Shown: positions 51,621 to 61,607, numbered from the stretch's first letter. The stretch: 64,000 nucleotides of DNA from Streptomyces sp. NBC_00569 (GCF_036345255.1 NZ_CP107783.1:8797001-8861000), one strand, 5' to 3'. The notes: generated from the sequence alone by a model not told the origin. Translations and numbers: made by a program.

Positions 51621-51851
51621 TCGGTCGAAGGTAGAACGCTTTGCGGATCACCGCACCCGGCTCCGCCCCAATGGACGGCAAACGCAGGATGTCGCCCGCG
51701 TCCGCGACCTGGCCGGCTCCACGTTCACAGCTTGGATCACGCGTCGCGACCGAGTCCACGAAGATGACCAGGATGTGGACATGCGCACGGGCGAATTCCG
51801 GCCGGTGCATACGATCCGACGGTACGTCCCGCACCACACCGGAAGGCGCTC

Positions 51852-53330
51852 GTGAGCTCCACCTCCCCCCTGTCCACCAGCACATCTGCGCTGACGCCGT
51901 CGGGCACGGTACTGATCCGCTCCGCGGGAGACGTCTCCGATCTGGTCAATTCGGGTACGGCGCGCGGCCGTCACGCCAAGATGATCGTGGTCATCGCGCT
52001 CGGCGGCATCTTCCTCGACGCCTACGACCTGAGCTCCCTGGCGTACGGGCTGCCCGACATCACGAAGCAGTTCGGCCTCAGCTCCACGATGGCCGGCACG
52101 GTCACCGCGTCGATCAGCGTCGGTTCGCTCCTCGGCGCTCTCGTCGGCGGCTGGCTGGTGGACCGCATCGGCCGCTACCGCGTCTTCATGGCGAACATGC
52201 TCTTCTTCGTCGCCACCGCGCTGGTGTGCGCGGTCGCGCAGGACGTGTGGACGCTGATCGCCGCACGCTTCGTGATGGGCATCGGCGTCGGCATGGACAT
52301 CCCCGTCGCGATCGCGTTCCTCGCCGAGTTCTCCCGGCTGCACGGCAAGGGCAGCAAGGGCTCCCGCACGGCCGCCTGGTCACCCGCCTGGTACACCGCG
52401 ACCAGCGGCTGCTACCTCGTGATCATGCTGCTGTACTTCCTCCTGCCGGACGCCCAGTTGGGCTGGCTGTGGCGGTTCACCGTCGGCTTCGGCGCGGTTC
52501 CGGCGCTGCTGGTACTGCTGCTGCGCCGGCGCTACATGAACGAGTCCCCGACCTGGGCCGCCGACCAGGGCGACCTGGAAGGCGCGGCGAAGATCCTGCG
52601 CCAGTCGTACGGCGTGGACGCGCGCGTCGCCGACGACGCGCCCAGGACGACGTCCCGTCCGCCCCGGACGGGCCTCGGCGCGTACGCACGGCTCTTCACC
52701 CCTCCGTACCGCACGCGCACGATCCAGTCGGTGGCCGTCGGCCTCGCGGAGACCTTCGGCTACAACGCGGTCGCGTTCGGGCTGCCGGTCATCATCGCCA
52801 CGCTGATGACGCAGGGCCCGCTGACCACGATCGCGTCCTCCTTCGCCCTGAACCTCGTCTTCGCCCTGACCGGTGGGCTGCTCGGCATCCGCTGGGCGTC
52901 GACCCGCGGCGCCTGGCCGATGATGACGCTGGGCTTCGCGATCCAGCTCGTCGCCATCACGGTGCTCGCCCTCATCGGGGATCCGTCCGGGACGGCCGTC
53001 GTGACGGCGGGCATCCTGATGCTCGGCGCGTTCATGTTCGCCCAGGGCTTCGGCCCCGGCGCGCACATCATGAGCTACGCCTCACTGGGCTTCCCCACGT
53101 CGATGCGCGGCGTCAGCATCGGCTTCAACCAGGCCGTGCTGCGGCTGGGTTCGACGCTGACGCTGTTCTTCTTCCCCATCCTCAGCACCGGTCTCGGCAC
53201 CCACGTCTACTGGGTCATCCTCGCCGCCCCCGTCCTCGGTCTGATCGCTCTGCTGTCGAAGCGCTGGGAGCCGATCGGCTTCGACGCGGACGCGGAGGAG
53301 CGGACGCGGTCCGCGACGGCTCACCGGTAG
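51852..53330 (+). CDS. MFS transporter (metabolite/sugar:H+ symporter type)
   Basis: 492 residues from GTG 51852, with GGAAGG 5 bases upstream. Twelve hydrophobic helices. The 2-3 loop motif 'G-G-W-L-V-D-R-I-G-R-Y-R' (D-R-x-G-R) and 'D-A-Y-D-L-S-S-L' in helix 1 place it in the metabolite:H+ symporter/sugar porter branch of MFS. An N-terminal tail of about 40 residues is Ser/Thr-rich. The transported compound is not evident from the sequence or neighbours. Confidence 0.86.
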   Translation: MSSTSPLSTSTSALTPSGTVLIRSAGDVSDLVNSGTARGRHAKMIVVIALGGIFLDAYDLSSLAYGLPDITKQFGLSSTMAGTVTASISVGSLLGALVGGWLVDRIGRYRVFMANMLFFVATALVCAVAQDVWTLIAARFVMGIGVGMDIPVAIAFLAEFSRLHGKGSKGSRTAAWSPAWYTATSGCYLVIMLLYFLLPDAQLGWLWRFTVGFGAVPALLVLLLRRRYMNESPTWAADQGDLEGAAKILRQSYGVDARVADDAPRTTSRPPRTGLGAYARLFTPPYRTRTIQSVAVGLAETFGYNAVAFGLPVIIATLMTQGPLTTIASSFALNLVFALTGGLLGIRWASTRGAWPMMTLGFAIQLVAITVLALIGDPSGTAVVTAGILMLGAFMFAQGFGPGAHIMSYASLGFPTSMRGVSIGFNQAVLRLGSTLTLFFFPILSTGLGTHVYWVILAAPVLGLIALLSKRWEPIGFDADAEERTRSATAHR

Positions 53331-53380
53331 CGTTGTGCTGAGGCGCCAGAAGGAGATCCCTGATCGCGCCGGGACCGCTG

Positions 53381-54358
53381 ATGTCAGGGAGAGGCGGCGA
53401 CGTGGTGGGCACAGGGACGGACGAGGGGCGGGGCGATCCCGGGCTTTTCGGGCCCGGATCGGTGACCTGGCAGGTGCACGCGGATCCCATGATGTGGGTT
53501 GCCGGTGTGCGCGCGCTCTACCTTCAGGCGCTCCTTCCGCGGGCCGTGCGCGGTGTCATGCAGAACTCGGACTTCCGCAAGGACGCCTGGGGCAGGCTGA
53601 TGCGGACGGCCGGTTTCGTCGGGACGACCACGTACGGGACCGCTGAGGACGCGGAGCGCGCCGGTGCCCGCGTGCGGAAGATCCACCGTCGTCTCAAGGT
53701 CACCGACCCCGACACCGGTGAGCGGTACGGGGTCGACGAGCCGGAACTGCTCCTGTGGGTGCACTGCGCCGAGATCGACTCCTACCTCCACGTCGCGCGC
53801 CGCTCCGGGTTCCGGCTCACGGACGCGCAGGCCGACCAGTACGTCGCCGAACACCGCACCAGCGCCCGGCTGGTCGGCCTCGACCCCGCCGACGTGCCCG
53901 GCGACCGGGCCGGGCTCGCCGCGTACTTCGAGAGGACGAGGCCCCTGCTCGCCGCCGGTCCGGAGGCCCGGGACGTCGACGACTTCCTGCGCAGGCCGCC
54001 CGTCCACCCGCTGCTGATCCCGGCGCGCGCGACACTCTGGAGGCGCGTGTCGCATCTCGCGTACGCCTCTCTGCCGCCGTACGCCCACGAGTTGTACGGC
54101 AGGCAGGCCCCGGCACCGGCCGCCGTGACCCGAGAGCTGCGGTTCACCGGCACCGTCCTGCGCTGCGTTCCCGCACGTGTGCGCTGGCAACTCCCGCCGA
54201 AACACATCCTGCGCGCCATGTCACGACTCGGCCCCGGCAGCCGTCCGGCACCGTACAGAATCGGGAGTCGGACGGCCATACTGGACAGGCCGGGGAGGGC
54301 GCAGCGAGGCGACGGGGGCGACAGCGCGAGATGCCGGAGTCGGGGGAGACCAGGCTGA
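53381..54358 (+). CDS. oxygenase MpaB family protein (DUF2236)
   Basis: 325 residues. The DUF2236 core is clear: 'V-H-A-D-P-M-M-W-V-A-G-V-R-A-L-Y-L-Q' at the start, then 'T-A-G-F-V-G-T-T-T-Y-G-T', 'L-L-W-V-H-C-A-E-I-D-S-Y', and a C-terminal 'Y-G-R-Q'. Relatives such as latex-clearing protein and MpaB are haem oxygenases acting on hydrophobic substrates; the conserved His-containing 'W-V-H' fits a haem contact. The last 28 bases overlap the kinase gene. ATG 53381 is the longest reasonable start; GTG 53402 is possible. Confidence 0.82.
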   Translation: MSGRGGDVVGTGTDEGRGDPGLFGPGSVTWQVHADPMMWVAGVRALYLQALLPRAVRGVMQNSDFRKDAWGRLMRTAGFVGTTTYGTAEDAERAGARVRKIHRRLKVTDPDTGERYGVDEPELLLWVHCAEIDSYLHVARRSGFRLTDAQADQYVAEHRTSARLVGLDPADVPGDRAGLAAYFERTRPLLAAGPEARDVDDFLRRPPVHPLLIPARATLWRRVSHLAYASLPPYAHELYGRQAPAPAAVTRELRFTGTVLRCVPARVRWQLPPKHILRAMSRLGPGSRPAPYRIGSRTAILDRPGRAQRGDGGDSARCRSRGRPG

Positions 54359-56589
54359 TCCAGGGCCGGTACCGGCTGCTCGATCTCATCGGGCGGGGCG
54401 GTATGGGCGAGGTGTGGCGTGCCAGGGACGAGTCGCTCGGGCGCAGAGTCGCGGTCAAGTGCCTCAAGCCGATGGGGCCGCAGCACGACCAGTCCTTCAC
54501 CCGTGTCCTGAGGGAACGCTTCCGCCGGGAGGCCCGCGTGGCGGCCGCCCTTCAGCACCGCGGCGTGACCGTCGTCCACGACTTCGGTGAGCACGACGGC
54601 GTGCTGTACCTCGTGATGGAGCTCCTGGAGGGCAAGAACCTGAGCCAGCTCTTGGAGGACAACAAGCAGCACCCGTTACCCGTCGCGGACATCGTCGAGA
54701 TCGCCGGCCAGGTCTCGGCCGCGCTCGCCTACACGCATGAACAGGGCATCGTCCACCGCGACTTGAAGCCCGCGAACATCATGCGGCTCACCGACGGCAC
54801 GGTGAAGATCTGCGACTTCGGCATCGCGCGCCTCGGCCACGACATCGGGTTCACGGCTCGTCTCACCGGCACCGGCATCGCGATGGGCACCCCGCACTAC
54901 ATGTCGCCCGAGCAGATCGGCGGCGAACACGTCGACCGGCGCAGCGACCTGTACTCGTTCGGCTGCGTGCTCTACGAGATCGCGACCGGGGCGCCACCGT
55001 TCGACCTGGAGGACGCCTGGGCCGTCCTCGTCGGGCACCGCGACACCCTGCCCGAACCACCCCGCACGCACCGGGCCGGGCTCCCCGGCTTCCTGGACCG
55101 GCTCATCCTCGACCTGCTCGCGAAGGAGCCGGACGAGCGGCCGCGGGATGCCCGCGAAGTGGCCCGCCGGATCGCTGACGGCCGTTCCCCTTCCGGACAC
55201 GTGCCGACGGTGGCGACAACCCCCGTACGCCAGGCCGCGGTCGAGCCGCGTCAGCCGGTGTCCCGTGAGCCGCGGCTGCCGTCCTGGACGCGCGGCATGA
55301 CGACCGGCCACAAGGCGGCCGGCCCGCCCGTCCTGGGCGGCACGCCGCCCGACGTGGGAGCGGGGCTTGCCGGAGAGTGGATCGCGCGCCCCGAGTCGCG
55401 GCGCAGTGAGCAGCCCGTGCGCACGGAACGCCCCACGCCCGCGCCGGAGGTGGTCGCCCACCTCGCCGCCCGGCACAACGCGGGCCTGAGCCTCGGCCGG
55501 CTCGGCCGCTGGGAGGAGGCGGGCGAGGTTCACCGCGCCGTCGCGGCGGAGCGCGAGCACGCCCTCGGCCCTGACCACCCCGACACACTCGCCAGCCGCT
55601 ACGAGGTCGCCTTCACGCTCAGCCGCACCGGCCGCCCCGCCGACGCCCTGCGCGAGTATCGCCGCGTCACCGAGGGCCGTGAGCGTGTCCTCGGCCCCGA
55701 GCACGCCGAAACGCTCGGCGCCCGGCAGGAAATGGCGTACGTCCTCGGCCAGTTGGGGCGGCACTTCGACGCGCACCAGGCGTACACGTCGGTGCTCGCC
55801 ACGCGGGAACGGGCCATGGGGCCCGACCATCCGGACACCCTGCGCTGCCGCCACAACCTCGCGTACAACCTCAGCCGGCTCGGGCGCCTGGAGGACTCGT
55901 ACCGCATGGCGTGCGAGGTCGCATCGGCGCGTGCCCGCGTACTCGGCGCCAGTCATCCGGACACGCTCGTCACTCGGTGCGAAGTGGGCTACGCGCTGGG
56001 CCAGTTGGGTCACTGGACGGAGGCTCTGCACGTCTACCACGAGGTGGCGGAGGCCCGCGAACAGGCGCTCGGCCCCGACCATCCGGACACGCTCGCCGCG
56101 CGCTACGAGGTGGGCATCAGCCTCGGCCGGCTCGGCCGCAGCGCCGAGGCCCTCGCCCTCTACCGCGACCTCGTCGACGACCGTACGCGCGTCAGCGGCC
56201 CGGCCCACCCCGAGACCCTGCGCACCCGGCACGGCCTCGGCGTCAACCTGGGGCGGATGGGCCGCTGGGAGGAAGCGCTCGCCGAGGCCCGCGACGTCTG
56301 CGCGATCCGGGCGCGGGTCCTCGGCGCCGAGCATCCGGACACGCTGGTCAGCCGTCGCGAGGTGGCCGTCGGTCTCGGCTGGCTCGGCCGGTGGGCCGAC
56401 GCGCTCGCCGAGTACCGGCAAGTCGCCTCGGCCCGCGAACACGTCCTCGGCGCCGACCATCCGGACACCCTCGCCAGCCGCAACGACGAGGCGCACTGCC
56501 TGGAACAGCTCGGGCGCGGCACGGAGGCGGTCGAGCTGTACCGGCGGGTGGCGGCCCTGCGTCAGCAGCGGGCGTCCGGCGGACACTGA
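54331..56589 (+). CDS. Ser/Thr protein kinase fused to a TPR domain
   Basis: 752 residues from ATG 54331, inside the end of the MpaB-like gene; the open frame further upstream is a shadow. The N-terminal PknB-type kinase (about 14-270) has 'G-R-G-G-M-G-E-V', Lys43 in A-V-K, 'H-R-D-L-K-P-A-N', 'D-F-G-I-A-R' and 'S-P-E-Q-I-G-G'. A Pro/Arg-rich linker (about 280-370) follows, then nine TPR units of exactly 42 residues with 'L-G-P-D-H-P-D-T-L' at the turns, of the kinesin-light-chain/NB-ARC-associated type. No membrane helix is present, so it is a cytosolic kinase that probably recruits targets through the TPR superhelix. Confidence 0.92.
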   Translation: MPESGETRLIQGRYRLLDLIGRGGMGEVWRARDESLGRRVAVKCLKPMGPQHDQSFTRVLRERFRREARVAAALQHRGVTVVHDFGEHDGVLYLVMELLEGKNLSQLLEDNKQHPLPVADIVEIAGQVSAALAYTHEQGIVHRDLKPANIMRLTDGTVKICDFGIARLGHDIGFTARLTGTGIAMGTPHYMSPEQIGGEHVDRRSDLYSFGCVLYEIATGAPPFDLEDAWAVLVGHRDTLPEPPRTHRAGLPGFLDRLILDLLAKEPDERPRDAREVARRIADGRSPSGHVPTVATTPVRQAAVEPRQPVSREPRLPSWTRGMTTGHKAAGPPVLGGTPPDVGAGLAGEWIARPESRRSEQPVRTERPTPAPEVVAHLAARHNAGLSLGRLGRWEEAGEVHRAVAAEREHALGPDHPDTLASRYEVAFTLSRTGRPADALREYRRVTEGRERVLGPEHAETLGARQEMAYVLGQLGRHFDAHQAYTSVLATRERAMGPDHPDTLRCRHNLAYNLSRLGRLEDSYRMACEVASARARVLGASHPDTLVTRCEVGYALGQLGHWTEALHVYHEVAEAREQALGPDHPDTLAARYEVGISLGRLGRSAEALALYRDLVDDRTRVSGPAHPETLRTRHGLGVNLGRMGRWEEALAEARDVCAIRARVLGAEHPDTLVSRREVAVGLGWLGRWADALAEYRQVASAREHVLGADHPDTLASRNDEAHCLEQLGRGTEAVELYRRVAALRQQRASGGH
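55444..56577 (+). repeat. nine 126-bp tandem units encoding TPRs
   Basis: The repeat lies within the kinase gene. The period is exactly 126 bases: the codons for the first Leu or Met of the G-P-D-H-P-D-T-L box start at 55564, 55690, 55816 and onward. DNA-level identity between units is highest around 'ggccccgaccatccggacac', which recurs several times and could promote unequal recombination and copy-number change. Confidence 0.85.
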
Positions 56590-56701
56590 GGGCCTGCGCG
56601 GGGCGGCTGCCCGCGCGCGTGGCCCGCGAGATCGTCCCCGCCGCGCCATCCCGCGTACCGGGGGTCTGGCCCGGCATGATCGGGTCGTGTTACCAAGAGG
56701 G

Positions 56702-58252
56702 ATGCCAGCACACGAGCGCTACGACGTCGTCATCGTCGGCGGAGGCCACAACGGCCTCGTCGCCGCCGCCTACCTCGCCCGGGCCGGACGTTCCGTCCTG
56801 GTTCTCGAGCGGCTCGGCACCACCGGCGGTGCCGCCGTCTCGACCCGGCCCTTCGCCGGGGTCGACGCGCGACTGTCGCGGTACTCGTACCTGGTCAGCC
56901 TGCTGCCCCACAAGATCGTCGACGATCTCGGGCTCGACTTCGCCGTGCGCGGCCGCACCGTGTCCTCGTACACCCCGACCGAGCGTGACGGGCGGGCCAC
57001 CGGTCTGCTCGTCGGCGGTGGTGAGGAGCGCACCCGCGCCTCCTTCGAGCGGCTCACGGGCGGCGGGCGGGAGTACACCGCGTGGACCGAGTTCTACGAG
57101 ACGACCCGCCGCGTCGCCGAGCGGGTCTTTCCCACCCTCACCGAGCCGCTCCCGGACAGGGACGCGCTGCGTCGGCGGGTCGACGACGACGCGGCCTGGC
57201 GGATGCTCTTCGAGGAGCCGATCGGCAGGGCTGTCGAGGAGCGCTTCACGGACGACCTGGTGCGCGGCGTCGTCCTCACCGACGCCCTGATCGGCACGTT
57301 CGCCGACGCCCACGACGCGTCCCTCCAGCAGAACCGCTGCTTCCTCTACCACGTGATCGGCAACGGGACCGGTGACTGGGACGTGCCCGTCGGCGGCATG
57401 GGCGCCCTCACCGACGCCCTCGCCACCGCCGCCCGCGTGGCCGGCGCCGAACTCGTCACCGGGCACGAGGTGACCCGCGTGGAGACCGACGGGCGCCGCG
57501 CCGAGGTGACGTACGAGTCGGAGAGCGGCGCGGGCCGCGTGGGCGCCGGGCACGTGCTCGTCAACGCGTCCCCGCAGGCACTCGCCGCGCTCGTCGGCGA
57601 CGAGCCGCCGGCTCCGGCCGAGGGCGCGCAGCTCAAGGTCAATATGCTCCTGACGCGGCTGCCGAAGCTGCGGGACACGTCCGTCGACCCGCGCGAGGCG
57701 TTCGCCGGCACGTTCCATGTCGCCGAGGGTTACGAGCAGTTGGCGACCGCGTACGGCCAGGCGGCGGCCGGTTCACTGCCCGTGGCGCCTCCGTCGGAGA
57801 TCTACTGCCACTCGCTGACCGACCCGACCATCCTGGCCCCGGACCTCGTCGCGCGCGGCTACCAGACCCTCACCCTGTTCGGTCTGCACACCCCCGCACG
57901 GCTCTTCGCGGGCGACAACGACGCCGCCCGCGCCGAGCTCCTGAAGGCCACGCTCGCCCAGCTCGACGCGCAGCTCGCCGAGCCGATCGAGGACTGTCTC
58001 GCCCCGGACGCCGACGGCCGGCCGTGCATCGAGGCGAAGACCCCGCTCGACCTGGAGCGGGACCTGCGCCTGCCCGGCGGCAACATCTTCCACCGCGACC
58101 TGTCCTTCCCGTACTCCCAGGAGGGGACGGGCCGTTGGGGCGTCGAGACCGCGCACGCCAACGTCCTGCTGTGCGGGGCGGGCGCCGTGCGCGGCGGCGG
58201 GGTCAGCGGGATCCCCGGGCACAACGCGGCGATGGCGGTCCTCGGCCACTGA
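56702..58252 (+). CDS. phytoene-desaturase-type FAD oxidoreductase
   Basis: 516 residues from ATG 56702 (AGAGG just before it). The N-terminal dinucleotide fold reads 'D-V-V-I-V-G-G-G-H-N-G-L-V-A-A-A-Y-L-A' with the Glu of 'L-V-L-E-R'. The C-terminal FAD motif is 'L-C-G-A-G-A-V-R-G-G-G-V-S-G-I-P-G-H-N-A'. This is the CrtI/PYROXD2-like group, which includes carotenoid desaturases and proteins of unknown substrate. No crt genes are nearby, so a carotenoid role is unlikely. It converges with the esterase gene, 5 bases apart. Confidence 0.85.
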   Translation: MPAHERYDVVIVGGGHNGLVAAAYLARAGRSVLVLERLGTTGGAAVSTRPFAGVDARLSRYSYLVSLLPHKIVDDLGLDFAVRGRTVSSYTPTERDGRATGLLVGGGEERTRASFERLTGGGREYTAWTEFYETTRRVAERVFPTLTEPLPDRDALRRRVDDDAAWRMLFEEPIGRAVEERFTDDLVRGVVLTDALIGTFADAHDASLQQNRCFLYHVIGNGTGDWDVPVGGMGALTDALATAARVAGAELVTGHEVTRVETDGRRAEVTYESESGAGRVGAGHVLVNASPQALAALVGDEPPAPAEGAQLKVNMLLTRLPKLRDTSVDPREAFAGTFHVAEGYEQLATAYGQAAAGSLPVAPPSEIYCHSLTDPTILAPDLVARGYQTLTLFGLHTPARLFAGDNDAARAELLKATLAQLDAQLAEPIEDCLAPDADGRPCIEAKTPLDLERDLRLPGGNIFHRDLSFPYSQEGTGRWGVETAHANVLLCGAGAVRGGGVSGIPGHNAAMAVLGH

Positions 58253-58257
58253 AGGGA

Positions 58258-59238
58258 TCAGCCGCGCAGGGCGCCGCCCAGCGCGGCGATCTTCCGCGGC
58301 AGGTCGTACTCGGCTCCTCCCTCGTGACCGTTGTACGGGAACACCTCGATCTCGGCGGGCCCCGCGTAGCGGTGGTAGGCGGCGAACACGGTGGACGACG
58401 GGCAGATCTTGTCCATCAGGCCGACGGAGAACCAGGCGGGGCAAGTGGCGCGTGCCGCGAAGTTGACGCCGTCGACGTACGACAGTGTCTCCATCGCGGT
58501 CTCGACGCTGAAGCGGTGGCCCGACAGCCAGCGCGCGATCTCCGCGTAGGGCCCGCTGTCCGTGATCTGCGAGGCGCGCCGGAAATGGCACAGGAACGGC
58601 ACGTCCGCGACGGCCGCGCGCAGGTCGTCGCGCAGTCCCGCGACGGCCAGGGCGAGCCCGCCGCCCTGGCTGCCGCCGAGGACGGCGATCCGTGAGGCGT
58701 CGACGCGCGGGTGGGCCTTCGCGGCGTCCACGGCCCGGACGGCGTCGGTGATGAGCCGCCGGTAGTAGTGCCGGTGCGGGTCCTCGATGCCCCGGGTGAG
58801 AAAGCCGGGCGACGAGGAGCCGTGGCCCTCGGGCGCGATGTCGGGGGTGTCGGCGGTGTTCTTGCCGCCGCCGCCCTGCCCGCGGTTGTCCATCACGAGG
58901 TGGGCGAAGCCGAGCGAGCTCCAGGTCAGCCACGAGTAGGGGATGCCGCGGCCGCCGTTGTAGCCGATGTACTGCACGACCGCGGGCAGCGGCTCCGCGT
59001 GACCGCGCGGCAGCAGCAGCCAGGCCCTGACGGGCTGGCCGCCCCAGCCGTTGAACGTCACGTCGTGCACGTCGACCGTGGCGAGGCCCGCGTCGTGCGC
59101 CGTGAACCGGGCGTCCAGTGGATGCCGGGCGGCCTCGTCGAGTGTCTTGGTCCAGAACGCGTCGAAGTCGGCGGGTTCCTCGGGCTCGGGACGGTAGTCC
59201 CGCAGCCGGTCGAGGGGCATGTCGAACAGCAAGGTCAA
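58258..59238 (-). CDS. CE7-family acetyl-xylan esterase / cephalosporin-C deacetylase
   Basis: 326 residues, alpha/beta hydrolase of carbohydrate esterase family 7. Ser nucleophile in 'G-G-S-Q-G-G-G' (near 187), Asp in 'G-L-M-D-K-I-C-P' and His in 'N-G-H-E-G-G' complete the triad. 'R-G-Q-G' after strand 4 is family-typical. No signal peptide, so it should deacetylate small imported oligosaccharides in the cytoplasm. It overlaps the lyase gene by 4 bases (ATGA), so it is the last gene seen in this operon. Confidence 0.9.
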   Translation of the reverse strand: MTLLFDMPLDRLRDYRPEPEEPADFDAFWTKTLDEAARHPLDARFTAHDAGLATVDVHDVTFNGWGGQPVRAWLLLPRGHAEPLPAVVQYIGYNGGRGIPYSWLTWSSLGFAHLVMDNRGQGGGGKNTADTPDIAPEGHGSSSPGFLTRGIEDPHRHYYRRLITDAVRAVDAAKAHPRVDASRIAVLGGSQGGGLALAVAGLRDDLRAAVADVPFLCHFRRASQITDSGPYAEIARWLSGHRFSVETAMETLSYVDGVNFAARATCPAWFSVGLMDKICPSSTVFAAYHRYAGPAEIEVFPYNGHEGGAEYDLPRKIAALGGALRG

Positions 59239-61607
59239 CTCCTGGTGAGGGTGAGGGCGAAGGTGGCGCCGCGCGCGCCGGCCGTGTCGACGGTGACGCG
59301 TGTCCCGGCGGACGTGCGCTCGGCCCGGACGCCCGTGTCGGCGCGGGCGAGGGTCAGACCGCGCAGCGCGAGGTCGAGCGTGACGCGGTCGCGCAGCTGC
59401 GTGGGGTCGCTGACCGCCAGGGTCACGGTCTTGCCCTCGGGCCGTACGAGGACGGAGGCGGGACCGTCGGCGGACAGCTCACCGGCCCGGCCCCCCGCCC
59501 AGAAGTTCGCGGCGAGCAGCCCGTCCGCGCCGCGCCGAACGGCGTGCACGGACGCCGTCGTGGCCACGGGGCGTACGGGCGGTGCCAGGGAGAGCCGCCG
59601 GGTCCGGTCGGCGGACGCGCCCGGCGCCTGGAGCCAGCAGTACCCGGCGTCGGAAGGTGCCGTCCCGTGTTCCTGCCACAGCGTCAGATAGGGCCGTGTC
59701 ACCGGGGTGTCGGTGCCGTACTTGAGGTTGATCTCCCGCCAGGTCGCGGTGCGTTCCTCCCGCAGGGCCCGAACGCGGGTGGGGCGGGGGAAGACGTAGC
59801 CGCCGGTGCCGGCGAGGTGCAGCCAGCGGACGCCGCTGAGTTCACCGGATCCGTCGAAGCGGTCGCCGTCGACCGTCAACTGCGCCTGAGGATCGCGCAG
59901 TTTGCGGTTCTCGACGATCGTCTCCGCGTCGCCCGCGTCCGCGCTCACCCCCGACCCCATGTGCACGATCACGTCGTCCAGACAGAACCAGCTCTTCAGC
60001 GCGCGCAGTGAACTGCCGTAGGCCCGCAGGTCCATCCCGTACGAGCCGAGCGTCGTGCCGGGCAGTACGGTCCCGCCCGCCCAGTCGGCCGTACTGGTGG
60101 TGCGCTGCCCCTCCGCGTCGGCCGGGCGCCCGGTGAGGACGGTGGTGCCGGGCAGGCGCTTCGGGTCGACGGTCGGCCAGTAGTCCTCGCTGTAGTGGCC
60201 GAGGTCGTCGTCGTACAGCAGCGTCATGCCGTCGGACAGGTGCCAGCCGTGCAGGTTCTCGTTCTGGATGGACTCGTAGTTGTAGATGCGGGTCGAGTAG
60301 GCGGAGACGCCGAACGTGAAGGCGGGCCTGTGGTGCACGACCTTGTCCATCCGCGGGTACTGACGGTGCGTCACGAGCCGCCCGCGGGGCGGGACACCGG
60401 AGCCGAGCACCTCGCGGGCGGCCACCAGCGAGGCAAGGTCGGTGGCGGCGAGGAAGTCGCGGTAGGTGTCCTCGGTGATCCACTGCTTCAGCAGCGCGGT
60501 GAAACGGTCGGTCTCCGCGGCCGGGACGCCGGGCAGCAGGCGCAGCACGGCCTCAATGACCGTCTGCGCGGAGACGTGTCCCTGCTTGCTGGAGCGCGCG
60601 ATCTCCCTGCCGCACACCGGCGCGAGCATGTCACCGCGCGCCATCAGCGGGTCGAACCCCTCGGTCACCCAGCGCCGCACGTTGGCCACGTCGGGGTCGG
60701 TGACATCCCACGGTGTGGCGGCCAGGAGATGGAGGAGGCGGGAGAGGTTGCCGAGGAGTTCCTTGCCGTACCCGCCGTTGTAGGGGTGCTTGTAGTGCTG
60801 GAGGAAGGAGCCGTCGGAGTAGAAGCCCTCGCCCGTACCCGTCTGGTCGTCGTTGAAGGCCAGCACACTGTTCGCGCCGGCCCCCTCCACGTCCGACAGC
60901 GCGTCACGGACGCGGGCGAGCGCGTCGGAGTCGTCGCGGAGCACGGCGTTGACGGCGACGACCGTGCAGATCCACACGCGGTTGGCACCTGTGGCGATCT
61001 GCCGGTCGGCGCGCCACAGATTGGGGTCGGGCGTGTAGTGGCGCACCGCGGACGTGACGCGTGCGAGCCGGTCGGCACCCAGGACGTCATGGAGGAGGAC
61101 CGCCGCGTCGTTGAGGGCGAGCGCGCAGCCGATCTCCCAGTCCCAGTCGTTGTCGAACCGCGCGACACCGGGCCCGTAGCGGTGGTCGAGCATCCAGTCC
61201 ACGCCGCGCAGCAGGAGGTCGGCGGTGGCGGCGTCGGCGTGCTGCGGGGTGCCGGGGACGGCCCAGGCGGTGGCGAGCGTGGCCAGCCGTTTGAAGGAGG
61301 TGGTGACGTGATTGGACACGGTGGTGCTGGTCAGGTCGGGCCACAGGCCGTCGGTGCGGCCGGGGTCGAGGCCCACGGCCGCGGAGGTGCCGGCGCGGCC
61401 GATCCGGGCGACGGCGGCGGCGATCTGCGGATCGGCCGGGTCGAGACCGGGGCCGCCGGTGAGCAGCCCCTGCCAACGGGCCAGCAGAGAAGCGGCGTCG
61501 GGGCTCTCCGAGGCCCGCGCGAACGGCATGGCGGCGGGGAGCCCGGTCAGGGCAAGGGTGGCGGCGCCGCCGATCAGGACGGTGCGTCTGGAGGCGTGCG
61601 GAGTCAT
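59235..61607 (-). CDS. polysaccharide lyase family 8, Tat-exported
   Basis: 790 residues. The N-terminus has a twin-arginine signal ('S-R-R-T-V-L-I-G-G-A-A') with a hydrophobic stretch and an A-R-A cleavage site near residue 31. An alpha/alpha-toroid follows, with the active-site part 'Y-K-H-P-Y-N-G-G-Y-G-K' near 260, then 'Y-S-T-R-I-Y-N-Y-E-S-I-Q-N-E-N' near 430, and a beta-sandwich half with 'G-W-H-L-S-D-G'. PL8 enzymes cleave hyaluronan, chondroitin or xanthan by beta-elimination. Which one is not clear. GGGAG-type sequence precedes the ATG. Confidence 0.92.
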   Translation of the reverse strand: MTPHASRRTVLIGGAATLALTGLPAAMPFARASESPDAASLLARWQGLLTGGPGLDPADPQIAAAVARIGRAGTSAAVGLDPGRTDGLWPDLTSTTVSNHVTTSFKRLATLATAWAVPGTPQHADAATADLLLRGVDWMLDHRYGPGVARFDNDWDWEIGCALALNDAAVLLHDVLGADRLARVTSAVRHYTPDPNLWRADRQIATGANRVWICTVVAVNAVLRDDSDALARVRDALSDVEGAGANSVLAFNDDQTGTGEGFYSDGSFLQHYKHPYNGGYGKELLGNLSRLLHLLAATPWDVTDPDVANVRRWVTEGFDPLMARGDMLAPVCGREIARSSKQGHVSAQTVIEAVLRLLPGVPAAETDRFTALLKQWITEDTYRDFLAATDLASLVAAREVLGSGVPPRGRLVTHRQYPRMDKVVHHRPAFTFGVSAYSTRIYNYESIQNENLHGWHLSDGMTLLYDDDLGHYSEDYWPTVDPKRLPGTTVLTGRPADAEGQRTTSTADWAGGTVLPGTTLGSYGMDLRAYGSSLRALKSWFCLDDVIVHMGSGVSADAGDAETIVENRKLRDPQAQLTVDGDRFDGSGELSGVRWLHLAGTGGYVFPRPTRVRALREERTATWREINLKYGTDTPVTRPYLTLWQEHGTAPSDAGYCWLQAPGASADRTRRLSLAPPVRPVATTASVHAVRRGADGLLAANFWAGGRAGELSADGPASVLVRPEGKTVTLAVSDPTQLRDRVTLDLALRGLTLARADTGVRAERTSAGTRVTVDTAGARGATFALTLTRS

